NCBI GenBank assembly: GCA_018897535.1 | Contig: JAHIKO010000031.1 | Coordinates: forward strand, 1 to 9,096 | Reading direction: 5' to 3' | DNA length: 9,096 nt | Origin: Candidatus Dependentiae bacterium | Lineage (GTDB): Bacteria > Babelota > Babeliae > Babelales > UASB340 | In this document: piece after piece, positions 1-6,292 of the stretch | Layout of the letters: every line of letters starts with the position of its first letter | How positions within the stretch are numbered: position 1 is the first letter of the stretch | Program-made: the position numbers and the translations under genes | The notes under the pieces: model-generated | Databases searched by the model: none | Seen by the model: the letters and a program-made list of their open reading frames with translations, nothing else | What the model was told of the DNA's origin: nothing

Positions 1-6
1 TGTTTT

Positions 7-27
7 TTGTAATTTTAAAAATTACAA
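7..27. repeat. AT-rich inverted repeat abutting the stop of the HUMPS gene
   Basis: Arms at 7-16 and 18-27 are perfect reverse complements with almost no loop, so the hairpin would really be about 8 bp with a short AT loop. It lies immediately after the minus-strand stop codon at 28-30. On the minus strand it is followed by A residues, not T, so it is a poor terminator for that gene. On the plus strand it is followed by a T-run at 31-37, so it could terminate a rightward gene lying outside the window. The stem is nearly all A/T and could be chance in DNA of this composition. Confidence 0.25.
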
Positions 28-651
28 CTATTTTTTTAAAATATTTTTGAAAAATTCTGCATCTTTTGCAGGATCGCCGGAATGGGTAATTGCTGCACCG
101 ATTATAATTCCGTCAGGTTTTAGTTCCAAAATTTTGTTAATAGAATTTTTATTAATTCCACCTTCAATAAATATTGGTGTATCGGTGTTGCCTTTTACAT
201 TTTCCCATTCTTCTAAAAGAGTTTCCAGCATTTGTTCTTCATGCGGCCCATGAAAAATAATTCTGTCTATATCTAAACTTTTTGAATCCATTGCAGATTG
301 TCCCAAAGAATGGGAATCCACAAGATCAAGTGCAATTTTACAATTATTTTCGTGTGCAATTTGTGCTGCATTTTGAATAATATTATTTGTAATTCCGGCA
401 AGTATTGAGATACAATTTGCACCGGCTTGAGTATATTCTTTAATTGTATCTTCTACTCGATCGACTAATTTTACATCAGCATAAATTTCTTTGTCCGGAA
501 AATTTTTTTTAAATTTTTTTACAGCTTCTAAGCCGTATTTTACTATTAAAGTTGATCCAATTTCAAATATATCTACATATTTTTCTATGTTTTTTGCTAT
601 TAAAATTGCCTTGTCTATGTCTTGTAAATCAAATGATACTTGTAATTTCAT
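28..651 (-). CDS. HUMPS-family enzyme, 3-hexulose-6-phosphate synthase-like (OMP decarboxylase superfamily)
   Basis: A 207-residue single-domain (beta/alpha)8 barrel protein, the usual length for 3-hexulose-6-phosphate synthase (HPS, about 210). HPS condenses formaldehyde with ribulose-5-phosphate, or in reverse yields ribulose-5-phosphate from hexulose-6-phosphate. Related members decarboxylate 3-keto-L-gulonate-6-phosphate. Visible signatures are the N-terminal MKLQVSFDL strand, FEIGS (29-33), the superfamily catalytic DxKxxD as D59-V-K61-L-V-D64, IEGGI (162-166) and the phosphate-binding GAAIT (185-189). It aligns throughout with Bacillus HxlA as I remember it. Two active-site stretches differ. 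The residues after D64 are RVE instead of Ala-Gly, and the loop that usually reads H-x-G-x-D is HGPHEE (134-139), so substrate specificity is uncertain. The start is supported by an AAGGGAG Shine-Dalgarno at 658-664 with 6-nt spacing. It is cytoplasmic and divergent from hldE. No 6-phospho-3-hexuloisomerase gene is in the window. Confidence 0.8.
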   Translation of the reverse strand: MKLQVSFDLQDIDKAILIAKNIEKYVDIFEIGSTLIVKYGLEAVKKFKKNFPDKEIYADVKLVDRVEDTIKEYTQAGANCISILAGITNNIIQNAAQIAHENNCKIALDLVDSHSLGQSAMDSKSLDIDRIIFHGPHEEQMLETLLEEWENVKGNTDTPIFIEGGINKNSINKILELKPDGIIIGAAITHSGDPAKDAEFFKNILKK

Positions 652-686
652 AAAATACTCCCTTAATTTTGGTCGAATATTTTTAA

Positions 687-716
687 AGTATATTTGTTAA
701 ATACACAAATTTTCAA
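687..716 (-). promoter_or_regulatory. sigma70-like promoter of the HUMPS gene
   Basis: Read on the minus strand, TTGAAA (711-716) and TATACT (687-692) are separated by 18 nt. Each matches the vegetative consensus at 5 of 6 positions. Transcription would begin near 680, giving a leader of about 30 nt that carries the AAGGGAG ribosome-binding site. It lies in the divergent region shared with hldE. The call rests on consensus matching in AT-rich DNA. Confidence 0.5.
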
Positions 717-807
717 GATTACTATTTTTAGGTTGACACATTTTGTTTTAAAGGCAAACTCAAGTCAGTTTTTATCTGTTTATGGGTTTGAAAAATTAAG
801 ATTTATT

Positions 808-2259
808 ATGAAAAATTTGATAAAAATTATACAAAATAGTTCAAGTAAAAATATTTTAATCATTGGTGACGTAATGCTTGATGAGTATATCTTTGGAACT
901 GTTTCCAGAATATCTCCTGAAGCACCGGTGCCGGTTTTAAAAGAAGAAAAAATGGAATGGTGCCTTGGTGGTGCTGCAAACGTTGCTTTAAATTGTAAAA
1001 ATATAGGCTGTAATGTAAATATTGTTGGCATTATAAACGATATGGACTTTGCGGGTCAAAAGTTAGCATCTATGCTATCTGAAAATGGAATATCTTCATC
1101 AAATTTAATAAAAAGCGAACAGAGAATTACCACATGTAAAAAAAGAGCTTTATGTGGTGGGCATCAACTTTTAAGAATTGATAACGAGTCTGAGCATAAT
1201 TTAACAGACAAAGAGTTATTATTGATTACAGAAAAAATTAATAATTTGATTGTTAAAGATTCTATAATATTGATTTCTGATTATGCAAAGGGTGTAATTT
1301 CAAGTGAGTTGGTTAGGTTTGTTTCAGTAATTGCAAAATCCAGAAATTGTAAAATAATAGTTGATCCTAAAGGCAAAAATTTTGAAAAATATATTGGCGT
1401 TAATTATATAAAACCCAATTATAAAGAATTTTTGCTAATGCTGGATGTTTATGGCTTGGATAAAAATAATTCAATATCTAATAATGCAAAAATTTTGTGT
1501 GAAAAATTATCTATTGACGGTCTGATTATTACGTTAGGCGAAAAAGGGATTCATTTTGTATCAAAAGATGAAGATATTTTTGTTTCGGCGCTAAAAAAAG
1601 AGGTTTATGATCTTACCGGTGCCGGTGATACCGTTTTGGCATTTTTGGCACTTGGCCTTTCTGTTGGCTTTGATATGCAAAAATGCTTGCAAATTGCAAA
1701 TACTGCTGCAGGCGTCGCTGTATCGCATTTAAAAACTTATGCAGTAAGTTTGGAAGAACTTTTGGATAAGAATATTTATTCATCTGAAAAAATTTATGAA
1801 AATTGGACCAATTTAAAAATTGAACTTGATTGGATTAAGGCTCAAAATAAAAAAATTGTTTTTACAAACGGATGTTTTGATCTTTTGCATTCCGGTCATA
1901 TTTATTTATTAAACGAAGCAAAAAAGTTGGGCGATATTTTAGTTGTTGCAATTAATACCGATGAATCTGTAAAAAGATACAAAGGGCAGAGTAGGCCAAT
2001 TAATAGTTTATATGAACGCATGCATGTTATGTCTTCATTGGGTATTGTCGATTTTGTTGTTTCATTTGAGCAGGATACACCCAAAGAACTTATTGAATAT
2101 CTTTCACCTGATGTTTTGGTAAAAGGTGGCGATTATAAAGCAGAAAATGTTGCCGGTGCAGATTTTGTTAAAAAGAGCGGTGGACAAGTTGCAATTATTG
2201 AATATCAAGTTGGTTTATCAACGACTAATATTGTTAAAAAGATTAGTACTGTAGTTTAG
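808..2259 (+). CDS. hldE: bifunctional heptose-7-phosphate kinase / heptose-1-phosphate adenylyltransferase
   Basis: HldE (RfaE) phosphorylates D-glycero-beta-D-manno-heptose-7-phosphate at C1. After GmhB dephosphorylation it adenylylates the product to ADP-heptose for the LPS inner core; it is cytoplasmic. The protein is 483 residues, close to E. coli HldE (477). Residues 1 to about 320 are a PfkB/ribokinase domain with GDVMLDEY (20-27), GGAANVA (54-60) and DLTGAGDT (268-275, catalytic base D274). Residues about 345-483 are a cytidylyltransferase-like domain with FTNGCFDLLHSGH (352-364, HxGH at 361-364), ERM (403-405), VKGGDY (438-443) and the family ending GLSTTNIVKKI. Both catalytic sets look intact. 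The frame is open back to an ATG at 694, but the extra 38 residues resemble nothing in HldE, so the ATG at 808 is chosen. Its ribosome-binding site is weak (AAG at 798-800). The stop overlaps the stop of the convergent PLP-enzyme gene. Confidence 0.95.
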   Translation: MKNLIKIIQNSSSKNILIIGDVMLDEYIFGTVSRISPEAPVPVLKEEKMEWCLGGAANVALNCKNIGCNVNIVGIINDMDFAGQKLASMLSENGISSSNLIKSEQRITTCKKRALCGGHQLLRIDNESEHNLTDKELLLITEKINNLIVKDSIILISDYAKGVISSELVRFVSVIAKSRNCKIIVDPKGKNFEKYIGVNYIKPNYKEFLLMLDVYGLDKNNSISNNAKILCEKLSIDGLIITLGEKGIHFVSKDEDIFVSALKKEVYDLTGAGDTVLAFLALGLSVGFDMQKCLQIANTAAGVAVSHLKTYAVSLEELLDKNIYSSEKIYENWTNLKIELDWIKAQNKKIVFTNGCFDLLHSGHIYLLNEAKKLGDILVVAINTDESVKRYKGQSRPINSLYERMHVMSSLGIVDFVVSFEQDTPKELIEYLSPDVLVKGGDYKAENVAGADFVKKSGGQVAIIEYQVGLSTTNIVKKISTVV

Positions 2260-3623
2260 TAAAAATCCATATATGGGTCCAAATTTTTAATCATATCCAC
2301 TTCGTGGTCTTGTATCTTTGGAGGCAAATAAGAAAGTAATTCACTTGGCAGTTTTTCATAATCGACTTGCTTATAAAACATCTTATGATTAAATACATCG
2401 TCGAAAATTTTAGGCGTTAAGTATTTCGGATCTAAACTAGAAGATTGGTTAGCGTAAAGGTAAGTAGTGTAACCATGACTAAAAGTATTCCAGAATAAAA
2501 TATTTTTATCTTTTAATAAATTTCTTTCTGCGTCAGATATTAATGCAGCTAAAGTTTTTCCTGTGTATGTTCCCTCAAAAATTTGGTTGGCCAGATTATA
2601 AAATAATATTACAGAATTTGCTGCTTGACTTGTTATGTCAGCATATCCGGCACCTACAAAATTGTGATTAATTTCGACATCAACTCCGGGATATTTAATT
2701 TGTGTTCCTGAAAGCGTTGCAAAATTATTTGGAAAATTATTATCCAAATAATTTAGATATATAACAGTTTTATTTATTAAATTCGCAAGATCTTTTACTT
2801 TTTCTTCAGGTGTACTACTTATTCTTACTGCGACAATTTTACTTTTTAATCCTGCAGCGGCAGCTCCAATAATTAATCCGGCAGCAGTTCCACAACTTCC
2901 AAGTGTTACATAAATAATATCCGGATCCGGAATATTTAGATCAACCAATTGCTTTTTAAGCTCAAATGCAGCGTTTACAAAACCAATTGTGCCGAGTTCA
3001 TTTGAACCACCAACAGGTATAAAATAGTAATTATTTTTTTTGCAAAAATTTAAACCATAATTTTCTAATTTTTCATTTGTGTTCAAACTTTTATCTGCAT
3101 AAAAAATCTGCGTGGCAACTTTTGTCATTAAAGATAAATTTCTTATAACAATGCTTGTAATTCTTTGATCGTTAAGTATTAATACAGAATTTAATCCAAG
3201 CAATTTTGCACAAACGGCTGTTTCAAGTGCATGATTTGATCCGGCGCCCCCAAGCGTGCAAACTGTTTTGTAGCCTTTAGATATTGCATCCGCCAATAGA
3301 AATTCAAGCTTTCGCATTTTATTACCTGTTGGAATATTTTTGCTGTGCTTATAACCGTCATCTTTGTAATATAAGCTTTTACAATTTAAACTTGGCTTAA
3401 ATCTGTCTGAAAAGTTTTTCCAATAGTCAGGTGTATTTATATCTTTTTGAAAAACGTGTTTTTTTGTATCAATTTTTATTATTGGGCTTGGATATTCGCC
3501 TAAATTAATATGTGCTATTTTATTTTTTAAATTTGGATATGCATCAAATAATGGGATTGTGTAAGATTTGTTTAAGATAAATATAAAAGATATTAGAAAT
3601 AAAAATTTTTTTAAAATATTCAT
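2256..3623 (-). CDS. exported PLP-dependent enzyme, D-cysteine desulfhydrase / ACC deaminase family
   Basis: A 455-residue fold-type II PLP enzyme. Family members are about 330 residues; here there is an added N-terminal signal peptide or anchor (1 to about 22, KK followed by a hydrophobic core) and about 55 extra C-terminal residues. The catalytic-lysine motif is T-GNKMRKLEFLLADA, with the Schiff-base lysine at K102. Others are SNH (129-131), PVGGSNELG (203-211) and the phosphate-binding loop GSCGTAAGL (242-250). The two positions that separate ACC deaminase (Glu and Leu) from D-cysteine desulfhydrase are Thr here: T354 in YTGK (353-356) and T380 in FWNT (377-380). This favours D-cysteine desulfhydrase-like chemistry (D-cysteine to pyruvate, ammonia and sulfide), though the usual GG after T380 is FS, so the true substrate is open. 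AGGAGA (3629-3634) lies 5 nt before the ATG and fixes the start. An exported location is unusual for this family. Confidence 0.82.
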   Translation of the reverse strand: MNILKKFLFLISFIFILNKSYTIPLFDAYPNLKNKIAHINLGEYPSPIIKIDTKKHVFQKDINTPDYWKNFSDRFKPSLNCKSLYYKDDGYKHSKNIPTGNKMRKLEFLLADAISKGYKTVCTLGGAGSNHALETAVCAKLLGLNSVLILNDQRITSIVIRNLSLMTKVATQIFYADKSLNTNEKLENYGLNFCKKNNYYFIPVGGSNELGTIGFVNAAFELKKQLVDLNIPDPDIIYVTLGSCGTAAGLIIGAAAAGLKSKIVAVRISSTPEEKVKDLANLINKTVIYLNYLDNNFPNNFATLSGTQIKYPGVDVEINHNFVGAGYADITSQAANSVILFYNLANQIFEGTYTGKTLAALISDAERNLLKDKNILFWNTFSHGYTTYLYANQSSSLDPKYLTPKIFDDVFNHKMFYKQVDYEKLPSELLSYLPPKIQDHEVDMIKNLDPYMDFY

Positions 3624-3654
3624 GAATTTCTCCTATTCACTAATAAAGTTTTGT

Positions 3655-3668
3655 CTACATAAATGTAG
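3655..3668. repeat. short palindrome in the 5' leader of the PLP-enzyme gene
   Basis: CTACAT (3655-3660) and ATGTAG (3663-3668) are perfect reverse complements around a 2-nt centre. They lie between the putative -10 box and the ribosome-binding site of the PLP-enzyme gene, where an operator could sit. No regulator can be named, and a 6-bp palindrome may be chance. Confidence 0.3.
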
Positions 3669-3689
3669 GTTTTAATATTAAACAACAAT

Positions 3690-3718
3690 ATTATAAAAAT
3701 TCAAGAAAGCTTTGCGAA
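3690..3718 (-). promoter_or_regulatory. possible promoter of the exported PLP-enzyme gene
   Basis: On the minus strand a perfect TATAAT (3690-3695) stands 17 nt from TTCGCA (3713-3718), which matches the -35 consensus at 4 of 6 positions. The predicted transcript starts near 3683 with a leader of about 60 nt. It lies between the palindromic elements and the gene, so the gene is probably transcribed independently of its minus-strand neighbour. Chance TATAAT matches are common in this base composition. Confidence 0.35.
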
Positions 3719-3738
3719 TGCAATGCGATATTATGGTA

Positions 3739-3760
3739 GCCCAATGCGTCTGCTTTGGGC
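3739..3760. repeat. small hairpin in a moderately GC-rich intergenic stretch
   Basis: GCCCAA (3739-3744) pairs with TTGGGC (3755-3760) around a 10-nt loop. The surrounding 3705-3765 stretch is richer in G+C than typical intergenic DNA here and contains short internal repeats around ATGC/GCGA. It may be a second dispersed repeat or a decayed fragment next to the stronger element at 3797-3857. No protein-like reading was seen. Confidence 0.3.
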
Positions 3761-3796
3761 GATTGGTAAATATTTGTTTTATAAATAGCAAAAGAC

Positions 3797-3857
3797 TGGA
3801 TCCCGGGCCTGTCCGCCGTAGCTTTACGCGAAGGCTGGATCGGTGGCCGGGATGACA
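3797..3857. repeat. GC-rich nested palindromic element (REP/MITE-like)
   Basis: A sharply GC-rich island in AT-rich DNA. The outer arms ATCCCGGGCC (3800-3809) and GGCCGGGAT (3845-3853) pair with a single bulged G. The flanks read TGGATCCCGG and CCGGGATGACA, the hallmark of small dispersed palindromes known from many intracellular bacterial genomes (Rickettsia and Wolbachia relatives carry similar cores, from memory). Inside is a second imperfect hairpin: TCCGCC at 3812-3817 faces GGCTGGA at 3833-3839, with GC/GC closing a TTTAC loop. No target-site duplication is evident. An open frame across it on the minus strand (3678-3866) is repeat-derived and not a gene. The two coding neighbours are intact, so the insertion is intergenic. 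Confidence 0.65.
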
Positions 3858-3916
3858 CACTAACAAATTTAGGCTTTATTTTTAATTTGAATTTAGATGT
3901 TTATTCAGTGTTTGTG

Positions 3917-4642
3917 TTAATTATTTTGTATTAATCTTTCCGTTACAATATTACTAACACTCTTTTCTTCAGCTTGTGTTGGTTCAAAATATCTTTTCAT
4001 GCTCATGAAATTTAATATTAAATTATTCTTTTCATCATCATTTATGGCATAAATATTTCTTGGCAAAATCATTTGAGCATTATCATTTGTTCTAAAATCT
4101 CCAAGAGTAACGTAAATATTTTTTGCTTTGGTTAAAAGAACCACAGATAAAGGGTTAATTATGTTGTTTTCAGGTATTTGTGCATTTGTAACCTGCCAAT
4201 AATATTGTTTACTTTCATCCTGCTTTTTTTCAAATAAATATATTTTTGTATTTTCTTTTTCTTGCGCAAAGACTTCTTGATGTGAAAAAGTGTTGCCTTT
4301 AACATTTATTAAATTAATTTTAGGCGTTATTACCAGATATAGTTTTTGCTCAGTATGCTTTAATGGGAAAAATATTTGACCGTCGATATTTGAAAAATCT
4401 ATATAACCGCTATAAATTGCCAAAAAACCACCTATTATTTGCGTGCGATTTTTAAAAAATTCACCCTCAAGAAGCTTTTTATTGATTTGCGAAGGTGTTT
4501 TTTCGCTTAATTGATTGAATTTTTCTTCACTAAACCGGTCAAAAGTTTGACTTGGTGCCGGATCTAGGTAAAAAATAAGCCTTGGGCTTGGGTTAATTGT
4601 ATTTATACCAATTATTAAAAATAGTAAAAAAAACTTCTTCAT
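3917..4642 (-). CDS. exported protein of unknown function
   Basis: A 241-residue protein that I do not recognise. It begins with a clear Sec-type signal peptide: two lysines, a hydrophobic stretch FFLLFLIIGINTI (4-16) and a plausible cleavage before or around PSPRLIFYLDPAPSQ. There is no lipobox. The mature part has no further long hydrophobic segment, is rich in alternating beta-strand-like stretches (for example KLYLVITPKINLINV and IYVTLGDF) and has an acidic, helical C-terminal end. This suggests a periplasmic or surface beta-rich protein. The start is supported by a strong but unusual G7 Shine-Dalgarno at 4648-4654, 5 nt before the ATG. It is divergent from rsmG and about 290 bp upstream of the PLP-enzyme gene on the same strand, with the palindromic element between them, so co-transcription is doubtful. 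Confidence 0.75.
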   Translation of the reverse strand: MKKFFLLFLIIGINTINPSPRLIFYLDPAPSQTFDRFSEEKFNQLSEKTPSQINKKLLEGEFFKNRTQIIGGFLAIYSGYIDFSNIDGQIFFPLKHTEQKLYLVITPKINLINVKGNTFSHQEVFAQEKENTKIYLFEKKQDESKQYYWQVTNAQIPENNIINPLSVVLLTKAKNIYVTLGDFRTNDNAQMILPRNIYAINDDEKNNLILNFMSMKRYFEPTQAEEKSVSNIVTERLIQNN

Positions 4643-4647
4643 TTCGT

Positions 4648-4657
4648 CCCCCCCTTT
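4648..4657 (-). promoter_or_regulatory. poly-G ribosome-binding site of the 241-residue exported protein
   Basis: On the minus strand the sequence before the ATG is AAAGGGGGGG followed by 5 nt. Seven consecutive G residues form the Shine-Dalgarno core. Such a tract is conspicuous in AT-rich DNA and is matched by a G6 tract in front of the other unknown exported protein (5413-5418). Confidence 0.6.
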
Positions 4658-4702
4658 GAATTTTTTATTAAATTCTTTAACTTTAAACTCTTATTCGTTT
4701 AA

Positions 4703-4708
4703 TATAAT
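4703..4708 (+). promoter_or_regulatory. putative -10 box for rsmG
   Basis: A perfect TATAAT lies 51 nt before the rsmG start codon, in the divergent gap with the 241-residue exported protein. The -35 region is weak (CTTTAA at 4681-4686, spacing 16). Transcription would begin near 4715. The rsmG ribosome-binding site is AAGG at 4748-4751, 8 nt from the ATG. Confidence 0.4.
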
Positions 4709-4759
4709 GTAGCAAAAGCAAGAACTTTAAATCCAGGATTTTAAAAAAAGGCACTTATA

Positions 4760-5401
4760 ATGAAAAATACAAAAGAAAAACCAAGTGAGATTATTTTTAG
4801 CAATTTTGCCAGGCAAGACAGTCTTTCAACTGAACAGGTTGAACAGTTTCAAGAGTATGAAAAATTACTTAAAGAATGGAATGAAAAGTTTAATCTTACT
4901 GCAATTACAGATACGGCTGGAATTGTAAACCAACATTTTCGAGATTCTTTGATCTTAAAGAATTTTATGGATCTTAATAAAGTTAATTCTATTGCCGATA
5001 TCGGACCTGGGGCCGGATTTCCTTCAATACCTTTAAAAATCGCATATCCAAATCTAAAAGTTTATTTGATAGAAGTTAATCAAAAGAAACAAAAGTTTTT
5101 AGATTTTATAGTCAAAAAACTTAATTTATCAGATGTTGAAATAATAGATCTTGATTGGAGAACGTTTTTACGTAAAACCGAGCATGATATTGATTATTTC
5201 GTTACAAAAGCTGCTTTGCATGAAGTTGAACTTATAAGAATGTTTAAAGCCAGTTGTTATTATAAAAATTCAAAACTTATTTATTGGGCAAGCTTTGATT
5301 GGATTGCATATCCAAAAGCTGTTGAATATATTTTGCATGAAAATAGTTATAAATTAAATAAAAAAGATAGAAAATTAGTTTTTATGGGAGTTAAAAAATA
5401 G
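4760..5401 (+). CDS. rsmG: 16S rRNA (guanine527-N7)-methyltransferase RsmG (GidB)
   Basis: RsmG uses S-adenosylmethionine to methylate N7 of G527 of 16S rRNA in the small subunit. At 213 residues it has the family length (about 205-240). Visible signatures are the N-terminal helix plus WNEKFNLTAIT (40-50), HFRDSL (59-64), the SAM-binding glycine loop DIGPGAGFPSIPLKI (80-94), and E105 with NQKKQKFL (107-114) at the end of strand 2. Two conserved stretches are altered. The usual (S/T)RA is TKA at 149-151, and the C-terminal K-G signature before the last strands is absent, replaced by YWASFDWIAY (175-184). It may therefore be a divergent but functional enzyme. The window shows no mnmG (gidA) neighbour, the classical partner locus. 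The next gene starts 20 nt downstream on the same strand, so the two probably form an operon. Confidence 0.88.
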   Translation: MKNTKEKPSEIIFSNFARQDSLSTEQVEQFQEYEKLLKEWNEKFNLTAITDTAGIVNQHFRDSLILKNFMDLNKVNSIADIGPGAGFPSIPLKIAYPNLKVYLIEVNQKKQKFLDFIVKKLNLSDVEIIDLDWRTFLRKTEHDIDYFVTKAALHEVELIRMFKASCYYKNSKLIYWASFDWIAYPKAVEYILHENSYKLNKKDRKLVFMGVKK

Positions 5402-5410
5402 GGTTTTAAT

Positions 5411-5418
5411 AAGGGGGG
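5411..5418 (+). promoter_or_regulatory. poly-G ribosome-binding site of the 263-residue exported protein
   Basis: AAGGGGGG stands only 3 nt before the ATG at 5422. A run of six G residues supplies the Shine-Dalgarno core. It resembles the G7 tract before the other exported protein at 4648-4654, and its spacing is shorter than usual. Confidence 0.6.
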
Positions 5419-5421
5419 AAT

Positions 5422-6213
5422 ATGTGTTTTATAAGAATAAAAATTGCTATAAGTTTGATATTTCTTATTTGTAGCAATTTTTATATTTATTCAAATATAG
5501 AAATTAAAAATAGTTCAGGGTTTGATTTTTTAGTTTTTTATCAAGATTGTGATAATAAAGAATCGGTAAATTGCATAAAAGTTCCATTTAATACATCTAA
5601 TGAAATAGAATCAAATGAAAATAATAAATTTGAGCTTGAATTTTCAGCTTTAGAAATTTGTAAAAGTAAAAATTTAACCCTGCAATTTTCTAAAGACAGT
5701 TTTTATGCATTCGATGGTGATGTATTGGAAATATCTTTTGATTATGATCGAGCAACTTTTATGCTTTTATTAAGATCTAAAGATGATATTAATAAAGATG
5801 GTGTATTATATGCACAAGATTCTTCTGACTCAGAAGAAAATTTGCACAAATGGTTTTGTGTTTCCAATGAAAATTTTGAGATCACGTCGATTCAAAATAA
5901 CTCTGAAGATGTTGCTTTGAATATACATATTTTAGTTGGTGAATATTTTAGAGATTTTATTGTACAACCAAATGAAAAATTAAATTTAGTTGGAAAAATT
6001 TATATTGTTAAAATTAATGATTTTGATGATGTTGAATTATGGTTAAAGCCCGGATTGTATACAATTAAATATGTTGAAATAGAAAATCCTAAAAAATTAA
6101 TTTTAAAATATAAAATTAATTTTGAATCTAAAGTTATAAAGCAGGATATTTATGCAGAAAATCACTTCAGGCGATTAAATCACTTTATATATTCACGTGC
6201 AAATGCAGATTAA
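5422..6213 (+). CDS. exported protein of unknown function, downstream of rsmG
   Basis: A 263-residue protein that I do not recognise. An N-terminal signal peptide is clear: R/K at 5-7, then the hydrophobic stretch IAISLIFLICSNFYIY (8-23), with probable cleavage near S24-N25. C17 is preceded by F-L-I, which does not fit a lipobox. The mature region is acidic and rich in D, E, N, F, Y and I, with many alternating beta-strand-like stretches such as NLTLQFS, ALNIHILV and IYIVKIN, and no other membrane segment. This suggests a periplasmic or surface beta-sandwich-like protein. Cysteines at 43, 51 and 80 could form disulfides after export. The short 20-nt gap from rsmG and the poly-G ribosome-binding site point to translation within the rsmG transcript. 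The signal peptide and good initiation context make a real gene likely. Confidence 0.72.
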   Translation: MCFIRIKIAISLIFLICSNFYIYSNIEIKNSSGFDFLVFYQDCDNKESVNCIKVPFNTSNEIESNENNKFELEFSALEICKSKNLTLQFSKDSFYAFDGDVLEISFDYDRATFMLLLRSKDDINKDGVLYAQDSSDSEENLHKWFCVSNENFEITSIQNNSEDVALNIHILVGEYFRDFIVQPNEKLNLVGKIYIVKINDFDDVELWLKPGLYTIKYVEIENPKKLILKYKINFESKVIKQDIYAENHFRRLNHFIYSRANAD

Positions 6214-6249
6214 TTTAGATATAATTTTTTTGAGAACTAAAAATATTTG

Positions 6250-6282
6250 TATGGCTGATTTATTTTAAATAAACCAGCCATA
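6250..6282. terminator. strong hairpin between convergent genes
   Basis: TATGGCTG (6250-6257) pairs with CAGCCATA (6275-6282). After one A-C mismatch the stem continues TTTATT/AATAAA around a TTA loop, for about 14 bp in all. It begins 11 nt past the stop of the minus-strand ankyrin gene. On that strand it is followed by CAAATATTTTTAG, a weak U-tract, so it best serves the ankyrin transcript. On the plus strand it is 37 nt beyond the exported-protein gene but lacks a T-run afterwards, so bidirectional use is possible but less certain. Confidence 0.6.
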
Positions 6283-6292
6283 ACTCTATGCT

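Noticed and set aside
733..738. Perfect TTGACA as -35 box for hldE
   Set aside because: No acceptable -10 box is found 16-18 nt downstream (best match 3 of 6), so no promoter is claimed.
694..807. N-terminal 38-codon extension of hldE from the ATG at 694
   Set aside because: The extension resembles nothing in HldE, covers the promoter of the divergent gene, and the protein from 808 already has the normal length and N-terminus.
3678..3866. Minus-strand open frame of 62 codons
   Set aside because: It is generated by the GC-rich palindrome, has no ribosome-binding site and has the Arg/Gly/Ser-rich composition typical of translated dispersed repeats.
5432..5475. Lipoprotein signal (C17) in the 263-residue exported protein
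   Set aside because: The residues before the cysteine (F-L-I) do not satisfy a lipobox; an ordinary signal peptide cleaved near residue 24 fits better.
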